Part shown: positions 16,693 to 26,137 of the stretch, piece by piece
Numbering within the stretch: position 1 is the stretch's first letter
Layout of the letters: each line of letters starts with the position of its first letter
Assembly (NCBI GenBank): GCA_017421045.1
Contig: JAFQMC010000004.1
Span: forward strand, 1 to 64,000
Length of the DNA: 64,000 nucleotides
Source of the DNA: Clostridia bacterium
Lineage (GTDB): Bacteria; Bacillota; Clostridia; Oscillospirales; Acutalibacteraceae
Reading direction: 5' to 3'
Notes under the pieces: model-generated
The model's input: only the letters and a program-made list of their open reading frames with translations
The model's database searches: none
Told to the model about the DNA's origin: nothing
Made by a program: the position numbers and the translations under genes

Positions 16693-18393
16693 TTACTTTT
16701 TCTTTTTGAATCCGTCCTTGAGGGATACACTGCGGTTGAAGATGAGCTTGTCCTTGGTGCTGTCCTTGTCGGCACAAAAGTAGCCCAGTCGCATAAACTG
16801 GAAGCCGTCTCCCACCTTTGCATCCTCCAGAGAACGCTCAACCTTACAGTTTGTGAGCACCTTGAGAGAATCGGGATTCAGATACTCAAGGAAGTCCTTG
16901 TCCCCTGCATCGGGGTCGGGCACTGTGAAGAGGTTGTCGTAAAGGCGAACCTCTGCCTCAGCACAGTTGTTGGCATCTACCCAGTGGATAGTACCTCTGA
17001 CCTTTCTGCCGTCGGGAGTGTTACCGCCCTTGGTCTCGGGGTCGTAGGTTGCGTATACCTCAACCACGTTGCCCTCTTCGTCCTTTTTGCAACCTGTGCA
17101 ACGAACGATATATGTGGACTTGAGACGAACCTCGTTGCCGGGATAGAGTCTCTGGTAGCCCTTGATAGGCTCCTCCATAAAGTCCTCTGCCTCGATGTAG
17201 CACTCCTTGGAGAAGGTGATAACCCTCTTGCCGTCTTCCTCACGGTTGGGGTTGTTCTCAACCTCGAACTCCTCGGTGAGTCCTTCGGGGTAGTTCTCAA
17301 TAATAAGCTTCACGGGGTTGATAACCGCCATGACTCTCTGAGCTTTTTCGTTAAGGTCTTCTCTGAGACAATGCTCAAGGAAGCTGTACTCAACAACGGA
17401 GTTCACCTTGGAAACGCCGTTACGCTCTGTGAAGTTGCGGATGGACTGGGGTGTGTAGCCACGTCTGCGAAGACCGCAGAGTGTAGGCATACGGGGATCG
17501 TCCCAACCGCTGACGTATCCGCCGTCAACCAGTGCACGGAGTTTCCTCTTGGACATAACGGTGTTGTTGATGCCAAGTCTTGCGAACTCAATCTGACGGG
17601 GCTTTGCAGGAACGGAAACATTGGCAATTACCCAGTCGTAGAGGGGTCTGTGGTCCTCAAACTCCAGCGAACAAAGGCTGTGGGTGATGTGCTCCATTGC
17701 ATCCTCGATGGGATGAGCAAAATCATACATGGGATAGATGACCCACTTGTTGCCTGTTCTGTGATGAGGGAGTTTGTTGATGCGGTAGATAACGGGGTCA
17801 CGCATATTGAAGTTTCCGCTTGCAAGGTCAATCTTTGCACGGAGTGTCATGGTACCCTCTTCAAACTCGCCGTTCTTCATTCGCTCAAACAGCTCCAGAC
17901 TCTCCTCAATGGGTCTGTCCCTGTAGGGGCTCTTTGCGGGAGTAGTGAGGTCGCCTCTGTACTCACGCATCTGCTCAGCAGTAAGCTCGCACACATAGGC
18001 GAGACCCTTCTCAATAAGCTCCTTGGCGAAGCGGTACATATCGTCAAAATACTCGGAGGCATAGTAGAAGCGGTCATCCCAATCGAAGCCCAGCCACTTG
18101 ATGTCCTCCTTGATAGCGTCTACGTACTCCACATCCTCCTTGGTGGGGTTTGTGTCGTCCATACGCAGGTTGCACATTCCGCCGTATTTCTGCGCTGTGC
18201 CGAAATCGATGCAGATAGCCTTTGCGTGGCCGATGTGCAGATAGCCGTTAGGCTCGGGTGGAAAACGGGTGTGCACTGTCATACCCTCGTACTGTCCGCC
18301 TTTTGCAATATCCTCGTCGATGAAATCGTGGATAAAGTTGGAGGACATTGCGTTTTCCTCTGAAATTTCAGTGTTTCTGATTTCCTCTGCCAT
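16693..18393 (-). CDS. glnS: Glutamine--tRNA ligase
   Basis: A 566-residue class I synthetase charging tRNA-Gln directly. It has [16 protein letters not shown] (HIGH at 53-56), the Rossmann core, VMSKRKL at 279-285 as the KMSKS equivalent, and the C-terminal anticodon-binding beta-barrels typical of GlnRS/GluRS-eukaryotic type. Many Firmicutes lack this enzyme and use the amidotransferase route, so its presence marks certain Clostridia and Bacteroidetes-like acquisitions. It lies 20 bases downstream of gltX. Confidence 0.96.
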   Translation of the reverse strand: MAEEIRNTEISEENAMSSNFIHDFIDEDIAKGGQYEGMTVHTRFPPEPNGYLHIGHAKAICIDFGTAQKYGGMCNLRMDDTNPTKEDVEYVDAIKEDIKWLGFDWDDRFYYASEYFDDMYRFAKELIEKGLAYVCELTAEQMREYRGDLTTPAKSPYRDRPIEESLELFERMKNGEFEEGTMTLRAKIDLASGNFNMRDPVIYRINKLPHHRTGNKWVIYPMYDFAHPIEDAMEHITHSLCSLEFEDHRPLYDWVIANVSVPAKPRQIEFARLGINNTVMSKRKLRALVDGGYVSGWDDPRMPTLCGLRRRGYTPQSIRNFTERNGVSKVNSVVEYSFLEHCLREDLNEKAQRVMAVINPVKLIIENYPEGLTEEFEVENNPNREEDGKRVITFSKECYIEAEDFMEEPIKGYQRLYPGNEVRLKSTYIVRCTGCKKDEEGNVVEVYATYDPETKGGNTPDGRKVRGTIHWVDANNCAEAEVRLYDNLFTVPDPDAGDKDFLEYLNPDSLKVLTNCKVERSLEDAKVGDGFQFMRLGYFCADKDSTKDKLIFNRSVSLKDGFKKKK

Positions 18394-18413
18394 TTATGTT
18401 CACCTTCCTGAGT

Positions 18414-19862
18414 TTAATCACTTAATTTATTGAGTCCGATTTCCATTCTGCGCAGTGACTCGTCCTTGCCCAGAATATCCAGAATCTCCACAGCTCCGCC
18501 GGGAGTTACTGTCTTGCCTGCAACTGCGATTCGTGCAGGCCACATAACGGTGCCGTTTTTGACCTCCAGCTTCTCTGCAAGAGAGATAAGGCACTCCTTG
18601 ATGCTCTCACAGTTCCAATCATCCAGAGCCTTCATTTCTTCATAAACTGTTCTGAGAAGCCCGGGAGCATTTTCAAGGTTTGTCTTGCTCTTTTTGTTCA
18701 CAAACAGCTCCTTGTCGTACTGAGGAAGCTCCTTGAAAAAGTCAATCATCGGTGGAATATCGGTGAGCTTCACGGTACGCTGTTTTAAAATTGCCGTGAG
18801 CTTCATTGCGTCGTACTGCGCACTGCCTAAAACCTCGTCAAAGTAAGGCTTTGCGACCCTTGCAAACTCCTCGTCGCTCATAGCTCTCAGGTACTCGCCG
18901 TTGAGCCATGAAAGCTTGTCGTAGTCAAACACCGAGGGAGACTTTGAAATCTCGTCCACGTGGAATTCCTGTGCAAGCTCTGAGAGCGTGAAGATCTCCT
19001 GATTGGATTTGGGACACCAGCCCAGAAGGGCTATGTAGTTGATGATTGCCTCGGGCAGATATCCGTCGCGAACCAGATCCTCGAAGCCTGTTGCACCGTG
19101 ACGCTTTGAAAGCTTTGACACGGAGCCGTCCTCGTTCTTGCCCATAATCAGAGGCAGATGCACATAGGTGGGAATCTCCCAGCCGAATGCTTCGTACAGC
19201 AGGTTATACTTGGGTGTGGAGCTTAAATACTCGCAACCTCTTACAACGTGGGTGATACCCATGGTATGGTCATCGATAACATTTGCGAAGTTGTATGTGG
19301 GATAGCCGTCAGATTTAATGAGAATCTGGTCGGTAAGCTCTGTATTCTCCACGGTGATTTCGCCGAAAACCGCATCGGAGAAAGTGGTTGAACCCTCGGT
19401 GGGCATCTTCTGACGTATTACGTAGGGCACACCCTCTTTGAGGAGACGGTCGATTTCCTCCTGAGGCAAATCCCTGCAGTGGCCGTCGTAGCCGCCGCCC
19501 ACGGATTCCTCAGATAGCTTCTCAAGTCGCTCCTTGGTGCAGAAGCAACGGTAAGCCTTTCCCTCTTTGATGAGCTGTTCGGCGTAGGGCAGATACATAT
19601 CACGTCTCTCAGACTGAACATAGGGACCGAAATCGCCGCCTACGTCGGGGCCTTCATCGTGAGCAAGACCTGCAACCTTCAGGGTATTGTAGATAACATC
19701 CACAGCACCCTCCACGAGTCTCTCCCGATCGGTGTCCTCAATGCGGAGAATGAACTTTCCGTCTTGGGACTTTGCGATAAGATACTCATAGAGTGCAGTT
19801 CTCAGATTTCCCACGTGCATAAAACCTGTGGGGCTGGGAGCATAACGTGTACGTACTGTCAT
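18414..19862 (-). CDS. gltX: Glutamate--tRNA ligase
   Basis: A 482-residue class I synthetase of the bacterial GluRS type: RYAPSPTGFMHVGNLRTAL at the N-terminus, SKLSKRHGA as the KMSKS loop, and an all-helical C-terminal anticodon domain, unlike the beta-barrels of the adjacent GlnRS. It loads tRNA-Glu. With a dedicated GlnRS next door, this GluRS may be discriminating. It begins a minus-strand run through glnS, SDR, cohesin-like and HdeD-like genes. Confidence 0.96.
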   Translation of the reverse strand: MTVRTRYAPSPTGFMHVGNLRTALYEYLIAKSQDGKFILRIEDTDRERLVEGAVDVIYNTLKVAGLAHDEGPDVGGDFGPYVQSERRDMYLPYAEQLIKEGKAYRCFCTKERLEKLSEESVGGGYDGHCRDLPQEEIDRLLKEGVPYVIRQKMPTEGSTTFSDAVFGEITVENTELTDQILIKSDGYPTYNFANVIDDHTMGITHVVRGCEYLSSTPKYNLLYEAFGWEIPTYVHLPLIMGKNEDGSVSKLSKRHGATGFEDLVRDGYLPEAIINYIALLGWCPKSNQEIFTLSELAQEFHVDEISKSPSVFDYDKLSWLNGEYLRAMSDEEFARVAKPYFDEVLGSAQYDAMKLTAILKQRTVKLTDIPPMIDFFKELPQYDKELFVNKKSKTNLENAPGLLRTVYEEMKALDDWNCESIKECLISLAEKLEVKNGTVMWPARIAVAGKTVTPGGAVEILDILGKDESLRRMEIGLNKLSD

Positions 19863-19980
19863 ATAAAACCATCCTCTCGGAATTTTTTCAAATATTTATC
19901 CATTATGATATTATTAATAATTTATTTTACCACAAGTAAAGTAATATTACAATTATTTAGGGAAATTTTTTTGACACATA

Positions 19981-20012
19981 CAAAAAAGCGGTCTGCAGAC
20001 GCAAACCGCTCA
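19981..20012 (-). terminator. Terminator of the zinc-ribbon/DUF2085 pair
   Basis: AGCGGT (19987-19992) pairs with ACCGCT (20005-20010) around a second small palindrome TCTGCAGA. On the minus strand a run of T follows, directly after the DUF2085 gene. Confidence 0.75.
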
Positions 20013-20028
20013 ATAAAATCATAAATTT

Positions 20029-20394
20029 TCATACTTTTACCCAAAATGAAATTGTGTTTAGCAAGAATACAATAAACATCAAATACAAGTGCATCAAGCC
20101 AAATCCACACAACATACCTGTTATCAATCTGCGAATATTTGTGGAATGTAAAATACTCATTCGTTGAATAAACCAGTCAAAAAACATAACTGCGCAAAAA
20201 AATACACCAACCCACACAGGCAACTGAAAGAATGGAAAAATTAATGCACCCGAGAAATATCCTATAAATGCTCCTGTACATCTGGCACATACAGGAAACT
20301 GCTTTCCTCGAAAGCAAAAGCTCCTATCCGCTCTCTGGTGACAACCTGATAACTTTCCCATCTCCCACAAAATTGTATAAAAAGATATCTTCAT
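20029..20394 (-). CDS. DUF2085 membrane protein
   Basis: A 121-residue small membrane protein with CHQRADRSFCF and FPVCARCTGAFIGYFSG, the conserved Cys/His signature of DUF2085, followed by three hydrophobic helices. The cysteines may bind metal or a cofactor. Function is unknown. It follows the zinc-ribbon gene by 9 bases, and both are clearly A+T-richer than the neighbouring gltX-glnS block. Confidence 0.85.
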   Translation of the reverse strand: MKISFYTILWEMGKLSGCHQRADRSFCFRGKQFPVCARCTGAFIGYFSGALIFPFFQLPVWVGVFFCAVMFFDWFIQRMSILHSTNIRRLITGMLCGFGLMHLYLMFIVFLLNTISFWVKV

Positions 20395-20403
20395 CCTGTT
20401 TGC

Positions 20404-21132
20404 TTAATGTCGACTAGGTCTCTGTTCACCACATTCGCATACAGTTACATTGTTCTGATTTAAACTACCACATTTTTCGCACTGCCACTCATCGGAAATA
20501 TTCTCTGAATTACATTCCGGCTTATGCTTCCCGCAAGTACCGCAGTATACCGATGAAGCAATATTCTGTGCCCCGCACTGACATTTCCACTCAGAAACAT
20601 TATTTATGGTTTTCTGTGCAGGTTGCTGTTTTGCAGGAGTTTTCTTCGCAGTTTGGAACTTTCTCATAGATGCTTCTATGTCGTCTGCTTCTGCCAGTCG
20701 CTTTTTGACCCCTGAACCTATAACAGCGCCCATAATAATCCCTATAACATCAACAATCACTATAACAGCCCACAAACCTGAAGGAAGTCCATCAGCTATA
20801 ACTGATAGTATAATGCATAGCACAGTTAAGGCAAGCGGTAAAACCACAGCACAAGTCATAGCCGATGTTCTTTGTGTTTCTGCTGTTTTTCTAATATCAT
20901 CAGGATTTTGGAACTTATGCCCGCATTTGGAACAGACCCAAAAAGTAGTGTTGGTGGTAGTAGTCTTCTGACCACTTCCACATCCTCCGCACAATAATCC
21001 TAATGGTCCAAATAAAAGATAGCCAAGGCATCCCTGTCCCACCGAATATCCACTTCCCGTGGTTTGGGTATTCACCTCATTGGTTACTTGCAGATCAGGA
21101 TTTCCGCAGTGAGGACAACACAAATTATTCAT
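20404..21132 (-). CDS. Membrane protein with multiple zinc ribbons
   Basis: A 242-residue protein. The N-terminal zinc ribbon has CPHCG paired with CSKCG about 60 residues later. A Gly-rich hydrophobic stretch (LGYLLFGPLGLLCGGCG) lies between the two knuckles. Two membrane helices follow (about 95-145), then a charged linker and two C-terminal RanBP2-like ribbons (EWKCQCGAQN...YCGTCG and EWQCEKCGSLN...CECG). It is probably a membrane-tethered binding scaffold. No enzymatic motif. It pairs with the DUF2085 gene and is divergent from an XRE regulator. Confidence 0.7.
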   Translation of the reverse strand: MNNLCCPHCGNPDLQVTNEVNTQTTGSGYSVGQGCLGYLLFGPLGLLCGGCGSGQKTTTTNTTFWVCSKCGHKFQNPDDIRKTAETQRTSAMTCAVVLPLALTVLCIILSVIADGLPSGLWAVIVIVDVIGIIMGAVIGSGVKKRLAEADDIEASMRKFQTAKKTPAKQQPAQKTINNVSEWKCQCGAQNIASSVYCGTCGKHKPECNSENISDEWQCEKCGSLNQNNVTVCECGEQRPSRH

Positions 21133-21301
21133 TTCTTTAACTCTCCTTCTCTACAATCAATTTGCATAATCTGCATTATTCCACTTAATAATACTGCGAT
21201 TTCTCACAGTTGTCAACGAATATTCTAAGATTTCTTATAATTTGTGATTAATATTCGTAATATTTCTATAATAAAATTAGCAAGTACAGGGAAGTGATCT
21301 T

Positions 21302-21634
21302 ATGATAGGCGAAAGACTGCAAGAGCTGAGAAAAGATAAGGGAATGTCTCAGGAAGAATTGGCTAAAATTTTAGGAGTTTCTCACTACACGGTTTCCTCA
21401 TATGAATGCAACCGCTCAGACCCTGATGACAGCTCCAAGGTTGTTATTGCAAAGTTATTTGATGTTTCCTTAGACTATCTGCTGGGACTTGTAGATGAGC
21501 CTGTGTCATATAACAGAGAACAAAAGCATATTTGCTTACCCCATGATTTTGATGATAAAAATCTTGCTGAAATTGAAAATTGTATTGAGTACATTAAGTA
21601 CAAGAAAACACACAAAAAAGATAAAGAGGACTGA
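21302..21634 (+). CDS. XRE-family helix-turn-helix regulator
   Basis: A 110-residue protein: an N-terminal Cro/C1-type HTH (LQELRKDKGMSQEELAKILGVSHYTVSSYE), then a short C-terminal region ending in a Lys-rich helix. It is divergent from the zinc-ribbon/DUF2085 genes, which it may regulate. The 169-base gap contains a TATAAT-like element at 21267-21272 and separated CGAATATT/AATATTCG half-sites, which could be operators. Confidence 0.85.
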   Translation: MIGERLQELRKDKGMSQEELAKILGVSHYTVSSYECNRSDPDDSSKVVIAKLFDVSLDYLLGLVDEPVSYNREQKHICLPHDFDDKNLAEIENCIEYIKYKKTHKKDKED

Positions 21635-21666
21635 GTTCATAAAAAACTCAGTCCTCTGCTGTTTTT
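21625..21666. terminator. Bidirectional terminator between XRE gene and secA
   Basis: A 13-bp perfect stem (21625-21637 with 21645-21657, AGAGGACTGAGTT) overlaps the XRE stop codon and is followed by CTGCTGTTTTT. Confidence 0.9.
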
Positions 21667-21688
21667 AGTAATCAAAACTGCGGATGAA

Positions 21689-24556
21689 TTATTCGTTTGC
21701 ACCGCAACACTTTTTATATTTTTTGCCTGATCCGCAAGGACAGGGGTCGTTTCTGCCTACTTTATTGCTCTTTCTGATAGTTCTGTTTGTGGACATTGTG
21801 CCGTCGCCTGACCACTCGATGGGCTTTGCAACCTGCTCACGCTTCACGGCAAATGTTACAGGGTTCACCTTGGGAGCTTCCTCTTTGTTGAGAATCACCT
21901 GATGAGCGGCGGCTGCTGCCTTCTCCATCTCGCGGCGGAGTCTCTCCTCTTCCTGCTGACGCTTCTGAATCTCATAGACACGTCTCGGCACTGTGAGCAC
22001 CAGTCTCACGGTCTCCTGCTTGATGGTCTCTGTCATCTCATCAAACATCTCAAAGCCCTCGTGGGTATACTCAACAACGGGGTCGTGCTGTGCATAGGCA
22101 CGCATACGAATACCCTGTTTCAGATCCTCCATGGCATCGATGTGCTCCATCCAGTAGGTGTCAACGGAACGAAGCAGATACACGCGCTCAATCTCACGCA
22201 TGGTGTCAACGCTCACAAGCTCCTCATACTCAGCATAAAGCTCTTTTGCGTGGTCTGTGAGCATATCAGTTACCTTCTGAGCAGTGAGGGAGCTGAGCTC
22301 CTCATCGCTGAAGGTGAGTGTGCATTTCTCGTCCACAAGCCAGCCGTTGTAGTATTCTCTCAGACCCATGAGGTTCCAGCTTTCCTGAGCCGCAGGCATA
22401 TATAGTGCCACGTTTGCCTCGATTGTCTGCTCCAGCATAGACATAATCTTCTCGTGGATGTCCTCGCCGTCCAACACCTGATTACGCTGGCCGTAGATAA
22501 TCTCTCTCTGGCGGTTCATAACATCGTCGTACTGGAGAACATTCTCACGGATACCGAAGTTACGCTGTTCAACCTTCTGCTGTGAGTTTTCGATGATGTT
22601 TGAGAGCATCTTGTTTTCAATGGGAGCAGACTCGTCGGGATTGAGTCTATCCATAATCATCTTCATTCGGTCTCCGCCGAAGATACGCATCAGGTCATCC
22701 TCGGTAGAAAGATAGAACTGGCTCACACCGGGGTCGCCCTGACGGCCTGAACGGCCTCTGAGCTGGTTGTCGATTCGTCTGGACTCGTGGCGCTCTGTGC
22801 CGATAATATAGAGACCGCCTGCATCGCGAACCTGCTGAACCTCATCCTTGAGCTCTTCTTTGAACTGCTTGTGAAGCTCTGAGAAGGTCTTTCTTGCCTC
22901 AAGAATCTCCTCGTCGTCTGTCTCTGCAAAGCCTGTTGCCTCGGCGATAAGCTCATCGGTAAAGCCCTGCTTGCGCATCTTTGCCTTTGCCATAAACTCT
23001 GCGTTACCGCCAAGAATAATATCTGTGCCTCGACCTGCCATGTTGGTAGCGATTGTAACCGCACCGAACTTACCTGCCTGAGCAACAATCTCGGCTTCTT
23101 TCTCGTGCTGTTTTGCGTTGAGGACGTTATGCTCAACACCGCGACGCTTCAGCATCTTGGAGAGAAGCTCGGACTTCTCAATGGAAATTGTACCCACCAG
23201 CACAGGCTGACCCTTCTCGTGGCAACGGATGATGGTCTCGATAACCGCGTTGTACTTCGCCTGCTCTGTTGCAAAGATAAGGTCGTTGCTGTCCTGTCTT
23301 GCAAGGGGTCTGTTTGTGGGAATCTCTACAACATCCAGCTTATAAATCTTTCTGAACTCTTCCTCCTCGGTAAGGGCGGTACCCGTCATACCCGAAAGCT
23401 TCTTGTAAAGTCGGAAGTAGTTCTGGAATGTGATAGTCGCAAGGGTTTTGCTCTCGTTCTGAATCTTGACGCCCTCTTTTGCCTCGATTGCCTGATGCAG
23501 ACCCTCGTTGAAGCGACGTCCGTACATCAGACGTCCCGTGAACTCGTCAACAATGACAATCTCGCCGTCCTTGTTAACGTAGTCGATATCCAGATGCATA
23601 ATGCCGTGTGCCCTGATAGCCTGATTGATGTGGTGCTGAACGGTGAGGTTCTCGGGGTCGGTGAGACACTCGATGCCGAAATACTCCTCCGCCTTCTTAA
23701 CACCCAGCTGTGTCAGGGTTGCGGTCTTTGCTTTCTCGTCAATGATATAGTCGATTTCGTTCTCCTCGAAGAACTCGTCCATATCCTCTTTGTTATTGAC
23801 CTCGGTGAACACGTACTTCTTCAGTCTCTTTGCAAAGGAATCCGCCTTCTGGTACATATCGGTGGACTTGTCACCCTTGCCTGAAATAATAAGAGGAGTT
23901 CTTGCTTCGTCGATGAGGATGGAGTCAACCTCGTCCACAATGGCAAAGGCGTGACCGCGCTGAACACGCTGTTCCTTGTAGACCACCATGTTGTCACGGA
24001 GGTAGTCAAAGCCCAGCTCGTTGTTGGTGCCGTATGTAATGTCGGCGTTGTAGGCTGCCTGTTTCTCCTCGTGGGTCATATCGTGAACAACAAGTCCCAC
24101 GGTAAGACCCAGGAAGCGGTACAGCTTGCCCATCCACTCGGAGTCACGGCGTGCAAGGTAGTCGTTGACGGTAACAACATGAACGCCCTCGCCTGTGAGT
24201 CCGTTAAGGTATGCAGGCAGGGTTGCAACCAGAGTTTTACCCTCACCTGTTTTCATCTCGGCGATACGTCCCTGATGCAGAATAATACCGCCCAGAATCT
24301 GCACGGGGAAGTGCTTCATGCCAAGGACTCGCCGGGATGCCTCACGGCAGACAGCGAATGCCTCGGGGAGAATGTCGTCGGTGGTCTCGCCTGCTCTGAG
24401 TCTCTCCTTGAAAGCATCGGACTGAGCGCGAAGCTCTGCGTCTGTCATGGATGCATACTTATCCTCCAGTGCCAGAGTTTTATCGCACAGAGGCTGAACT
24501 CTCTTTATCTCTTTTTTACTGTAATTGCCAAAGAGTGCTTTTAAAAAATTTCCCAT
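21689..24556 (-). CDS. secA: Preprotein translocase ATPase SecA
   Basis: A 955-residue motor that drives unfolded preproteins through SecYEG. It has the Walker A region [18 protein letters not shown], a [15 protein letters not shown] helicase motif, NMAGRGTDI, and [16 protein letters not shown]. The C-terminal zinc-binding SEC-C motif [13 protein letters not shown] ends the protein. It is somewhat longer than Bacillus SecA and of normal domain order. It is an isolated gene between two terminator regions. Confidence 0.97.
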   Translation of the reverse strand: MGNFLKALFGNYSKKEIKRVQPLCDKTLALEDKYASMTDAELRAQSDAFKERLRAGETTDDILPEAFAVCREASRRVLGMKHFPVQILGGIILHQGRIAEMKTGEGKTLVATLPAYLNGLTGEGVHVVTVNDYLARRDSEWMGKLYRFLGLTVGLVVHDMTHEEKQAAYNADITYGTNNELGFDYLRDNMVVYKEQRVQRGHAFAIVDEVDSILIDEARTPLIISGKGDKSTDMYQKADSFAKRLKKYVFTEVNNKEDMDEFFEENEIDYIIDEKAKTATLTQLGVKKAEEYFGIECLTDPENLTVQHHINQAIRAHGIMHLDIDYVNKDGEIVIVDEFTGRLMYGRRFNEGLHQAIEAKEGVKIQNESKTLATITFQNYFRLYKKLSGMTGTALTEEEEFRKIYKLDVVEIPTNRPLARQDSNDLIFATEQAKYNAVIETIIRCHEKGQPVLVGTISIEKSELLSKMLKRRGVEHNVLNAKQHEKEAEIVAQAGKFGAVTIATNMAGRGTDIILGGNAEFMAKAKMRKQGFTDELIAEATGFAETDDEEILEARKTFSELHKQFKEELKDEVQQVRDAGGLYIIGTERHESRRIDNQLRGRSGRQGDPGVSQFYLSTEDDLMRIFGGDRMKMIMDRLNPDESAPIENKMLSNIIENSQQKVEQRNFGIRENVLQYDDVMNRQREIIYGQRNQVLDGEDIHEKIMSMLEQTIEANVALYMPAAQESWNLMGLREYYNGWLVDEKCTLTFSDEELSSLTAQKVTDMLTDHAKELYAEYEELVSVDTMREIERVYLLRSVDTYWMEHIDAMEDLKQGIRMRAYAQHDPVVEYTHEGFEMFDEMTETIKQETVRLVLTVPRRVYEIQKRQQEEERLRREMEKAAAAAHQVILNKEEAPKVNPVTFAVKREQVAKPIEWSGDGTMSTNRTIRKSNKVGRNDPCPCGSGKKYKKCCGANE

Positions 24557-24697
24557 ATATATCTTCCTTTCGGCACAGGGTACTTCACATAGTACCCCAT
24601 TATAATTAAAATATATTTAGTTTATAATACCACACAAAAGAGAAAAAATAAAGGGAATTTTGAAAAAACACCTACACTCACCCGAAAGTTTACAAAA

Positions 24698-24735
24698 CAG
24701 CAAAAAAGCGCAGGACGCAAATCCTACGCTTTTGA
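24698..24735 (-). terminator. Terminator downstream of the PBP gene
   Basis: Arms AAAGCGCAGGA (about 24705-24715) and TCCTACGCTTT (about 24722-24732) pair with one mismatch. On the minus strand the hairpin is followed by a run of T. It lies about 30 bases past the PBP stop. Confidence 0.75.
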
Positions 24736-24764
24736 AAGTATTAAAGTTTATAAAATTCGGAAAA

Positions 24765-26105
24765 TTAACCCTCAAAACCCAGTGCTTCGGCGCACTCTAT
24801 CATTGCGGTTCTGGCGATGGGACCTGCACTGTAGAAGCCGTATCCGCCCTCTTCCACAACAACCGCAAACGCAAGAGGATAGTCCTTGTCGTCACAGTAG
24901 CCTACCATCCAGCCATTTGGCTCTTTGTCCTCGCCGACCTCGGCGGTACCCGTCTTTGCACCTACAGAGAGTCCGCCAAACATATTGTCGCCATAGTGAC
25001 CCGACACAGTGTAACGCATAATATCTGCCATTTTTGAGGCGGTCTCCTCGCTCATAAGTCTTCCTGCAGAGCCTGCAAGTCCTCCGTCGATATACACGGG
25101 GAGCTTTGCATCTCCGCCGTTTGCGATTGCACCGCAGAGGATTGCCATCTGCGCGGGATTTGTCATATCCGTGAACTGGCCCACGCCCGACCATGCAAGC
25201 TGGTTTGCATCGGCTTTTGTAACATCAAAATAGCCCTCGGCAGTCTTCACACCGCTTATGTTGAAGCTCTTTGTAACTCCCAGTTTCTCTGCTGTATCCT
25301 GCATTTTATCTGCACCGACCATGGTTGCCATTTCGGCAAAGGCGATGTTGCAGGACTGTGAAAACGCATCGTCAAGACTCAGAGTGCCGTGATGTTCAAG
25401 GCAAGTGACCACATCACCGCCAAAGTCCTTCTCACCCTCACAGGTAAAGGTCACATCGTCGATGTTGTCTATATTTTCCACAGCCGCCACGGCGGTTACA
25501 ATCTTGAAGATAGAGCCGGGTGTGAAGGTACTGGAGACACAGTTGTTGAGGTAAGAGCCGTCGGGAGGATTATCGGGCACATTCTGAGGGTCATAGGCAG
25601 GGGTGCTGACCATACACATCACATCACCTGTCTTGTAGTTATAGACAAAGCATGCACCCTCACGGCCTGCAAAAGCATCGTAGACCTTTCCGCAGGCATC
25701 CGCGTCCAGTGTAACCCTCATATTGCTCATGGACTTGAGGCTCTCAGGCAAGCCGTAGCCGAACACCGTGCTGTGTCCCACAAGCTGTGACCTGTATCTG
25801 GTCTGCAGAGCGGTGGAAATATTGTAGGAGCCGTCGCCTACTGTGTGCAGGGTACCGTGGCGTATACTGCTGTCACTGCTGTATACACGCTCCCCCGACA
25901 CAGACTCGGCAAGCACCTCGCCGTTTCTGTCATATATTGTGCCTGCGGCACCAAGGCCCTTGCCACCCGACAAATATCGGTTGTAGGTCTGGCTTGCCCA
26001 CAGGTCGTTCTCGGTAAAAAATCTGAAGCACAAGTACCCAAGCCCCAGCAAAAAGCACAGTGCCAGCACAAGGGCTATTACGCTTCGGGTCATCGTTCTT
26101 TTCAT
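24765..26105 (-). CDS. Class B penicillin-binding protein (PbpA-like transpeptidase)
   Basis: A 446-residue protein: one N-terminal membrane anchor (about 9-30), a short pedestal starting with NDLWASQTYNRYL, and a DD-transpeptidase domain. The active-site motifs are S198-I-F-K (the SxxK motif), SCN at 251-253 and KTG at 384-386. It cross-links peptidoglycan outside the membrane. The short non-penicillin-binding region is like PbpA of Actinobacteria and Clostridia rather than FtsI. The start at 26105 gives a proper signal-anchor; upstream in-frame codons lie inside the FtsW gene. It follows the FHA-FtsW gene by 32 bases, forming the usual SEDS-PBP pair. Confidence 0.92.
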   Translation of the reverse strand: MKRTMTRSVIALVLALCFLLGLGYLCFRFFTENDLWASQTYNRYLSGGKGLGAAGTIYDRNGEVLAESVSGERVYSSDSSIRHGTLHTVGDGSYNISTALQTRYRSQLVGHSTVFGYGLPESLKSMSNMRVTLDADACGKVYDAFAGREGACFVYNYKTGDVMCMVSTPAYDPQNVPDNPPDGSYLNNCVSSTFTPGSIFKIVTAVAAVENIDNIDDVTFTCEGEKDFGGDVVTCLEHHGTLSLDDAFSQSCNIAFAEMATMVGADKMQDTAEKLGVTKSFNISGVKTAEGYFDVTKADANQLAWSGVGQFTDMTNPAQMAILCGAIANGGDAKLPVYIDGGLAGSAGRLMSEETASKMADIMRYTVSGHYGDNMFGGLSVGAKTGTAEVGEDKEPNGWMVGYCDDKDYPLAFAVVVEEGGYGFYSAGPIARTAMIECAEALGFEG

Positions 26106-26137
26106 ATCAAAAACCTTCGTCTGATAAAAATTATGTC

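Noticed and set aside
16984..18363. Long open frame on the plus strand antisense to glnS
   Set aside because: It has no ribosome binding site or recognisable protein and mirrors the codon bias of the strong glnS gene on the other strand.
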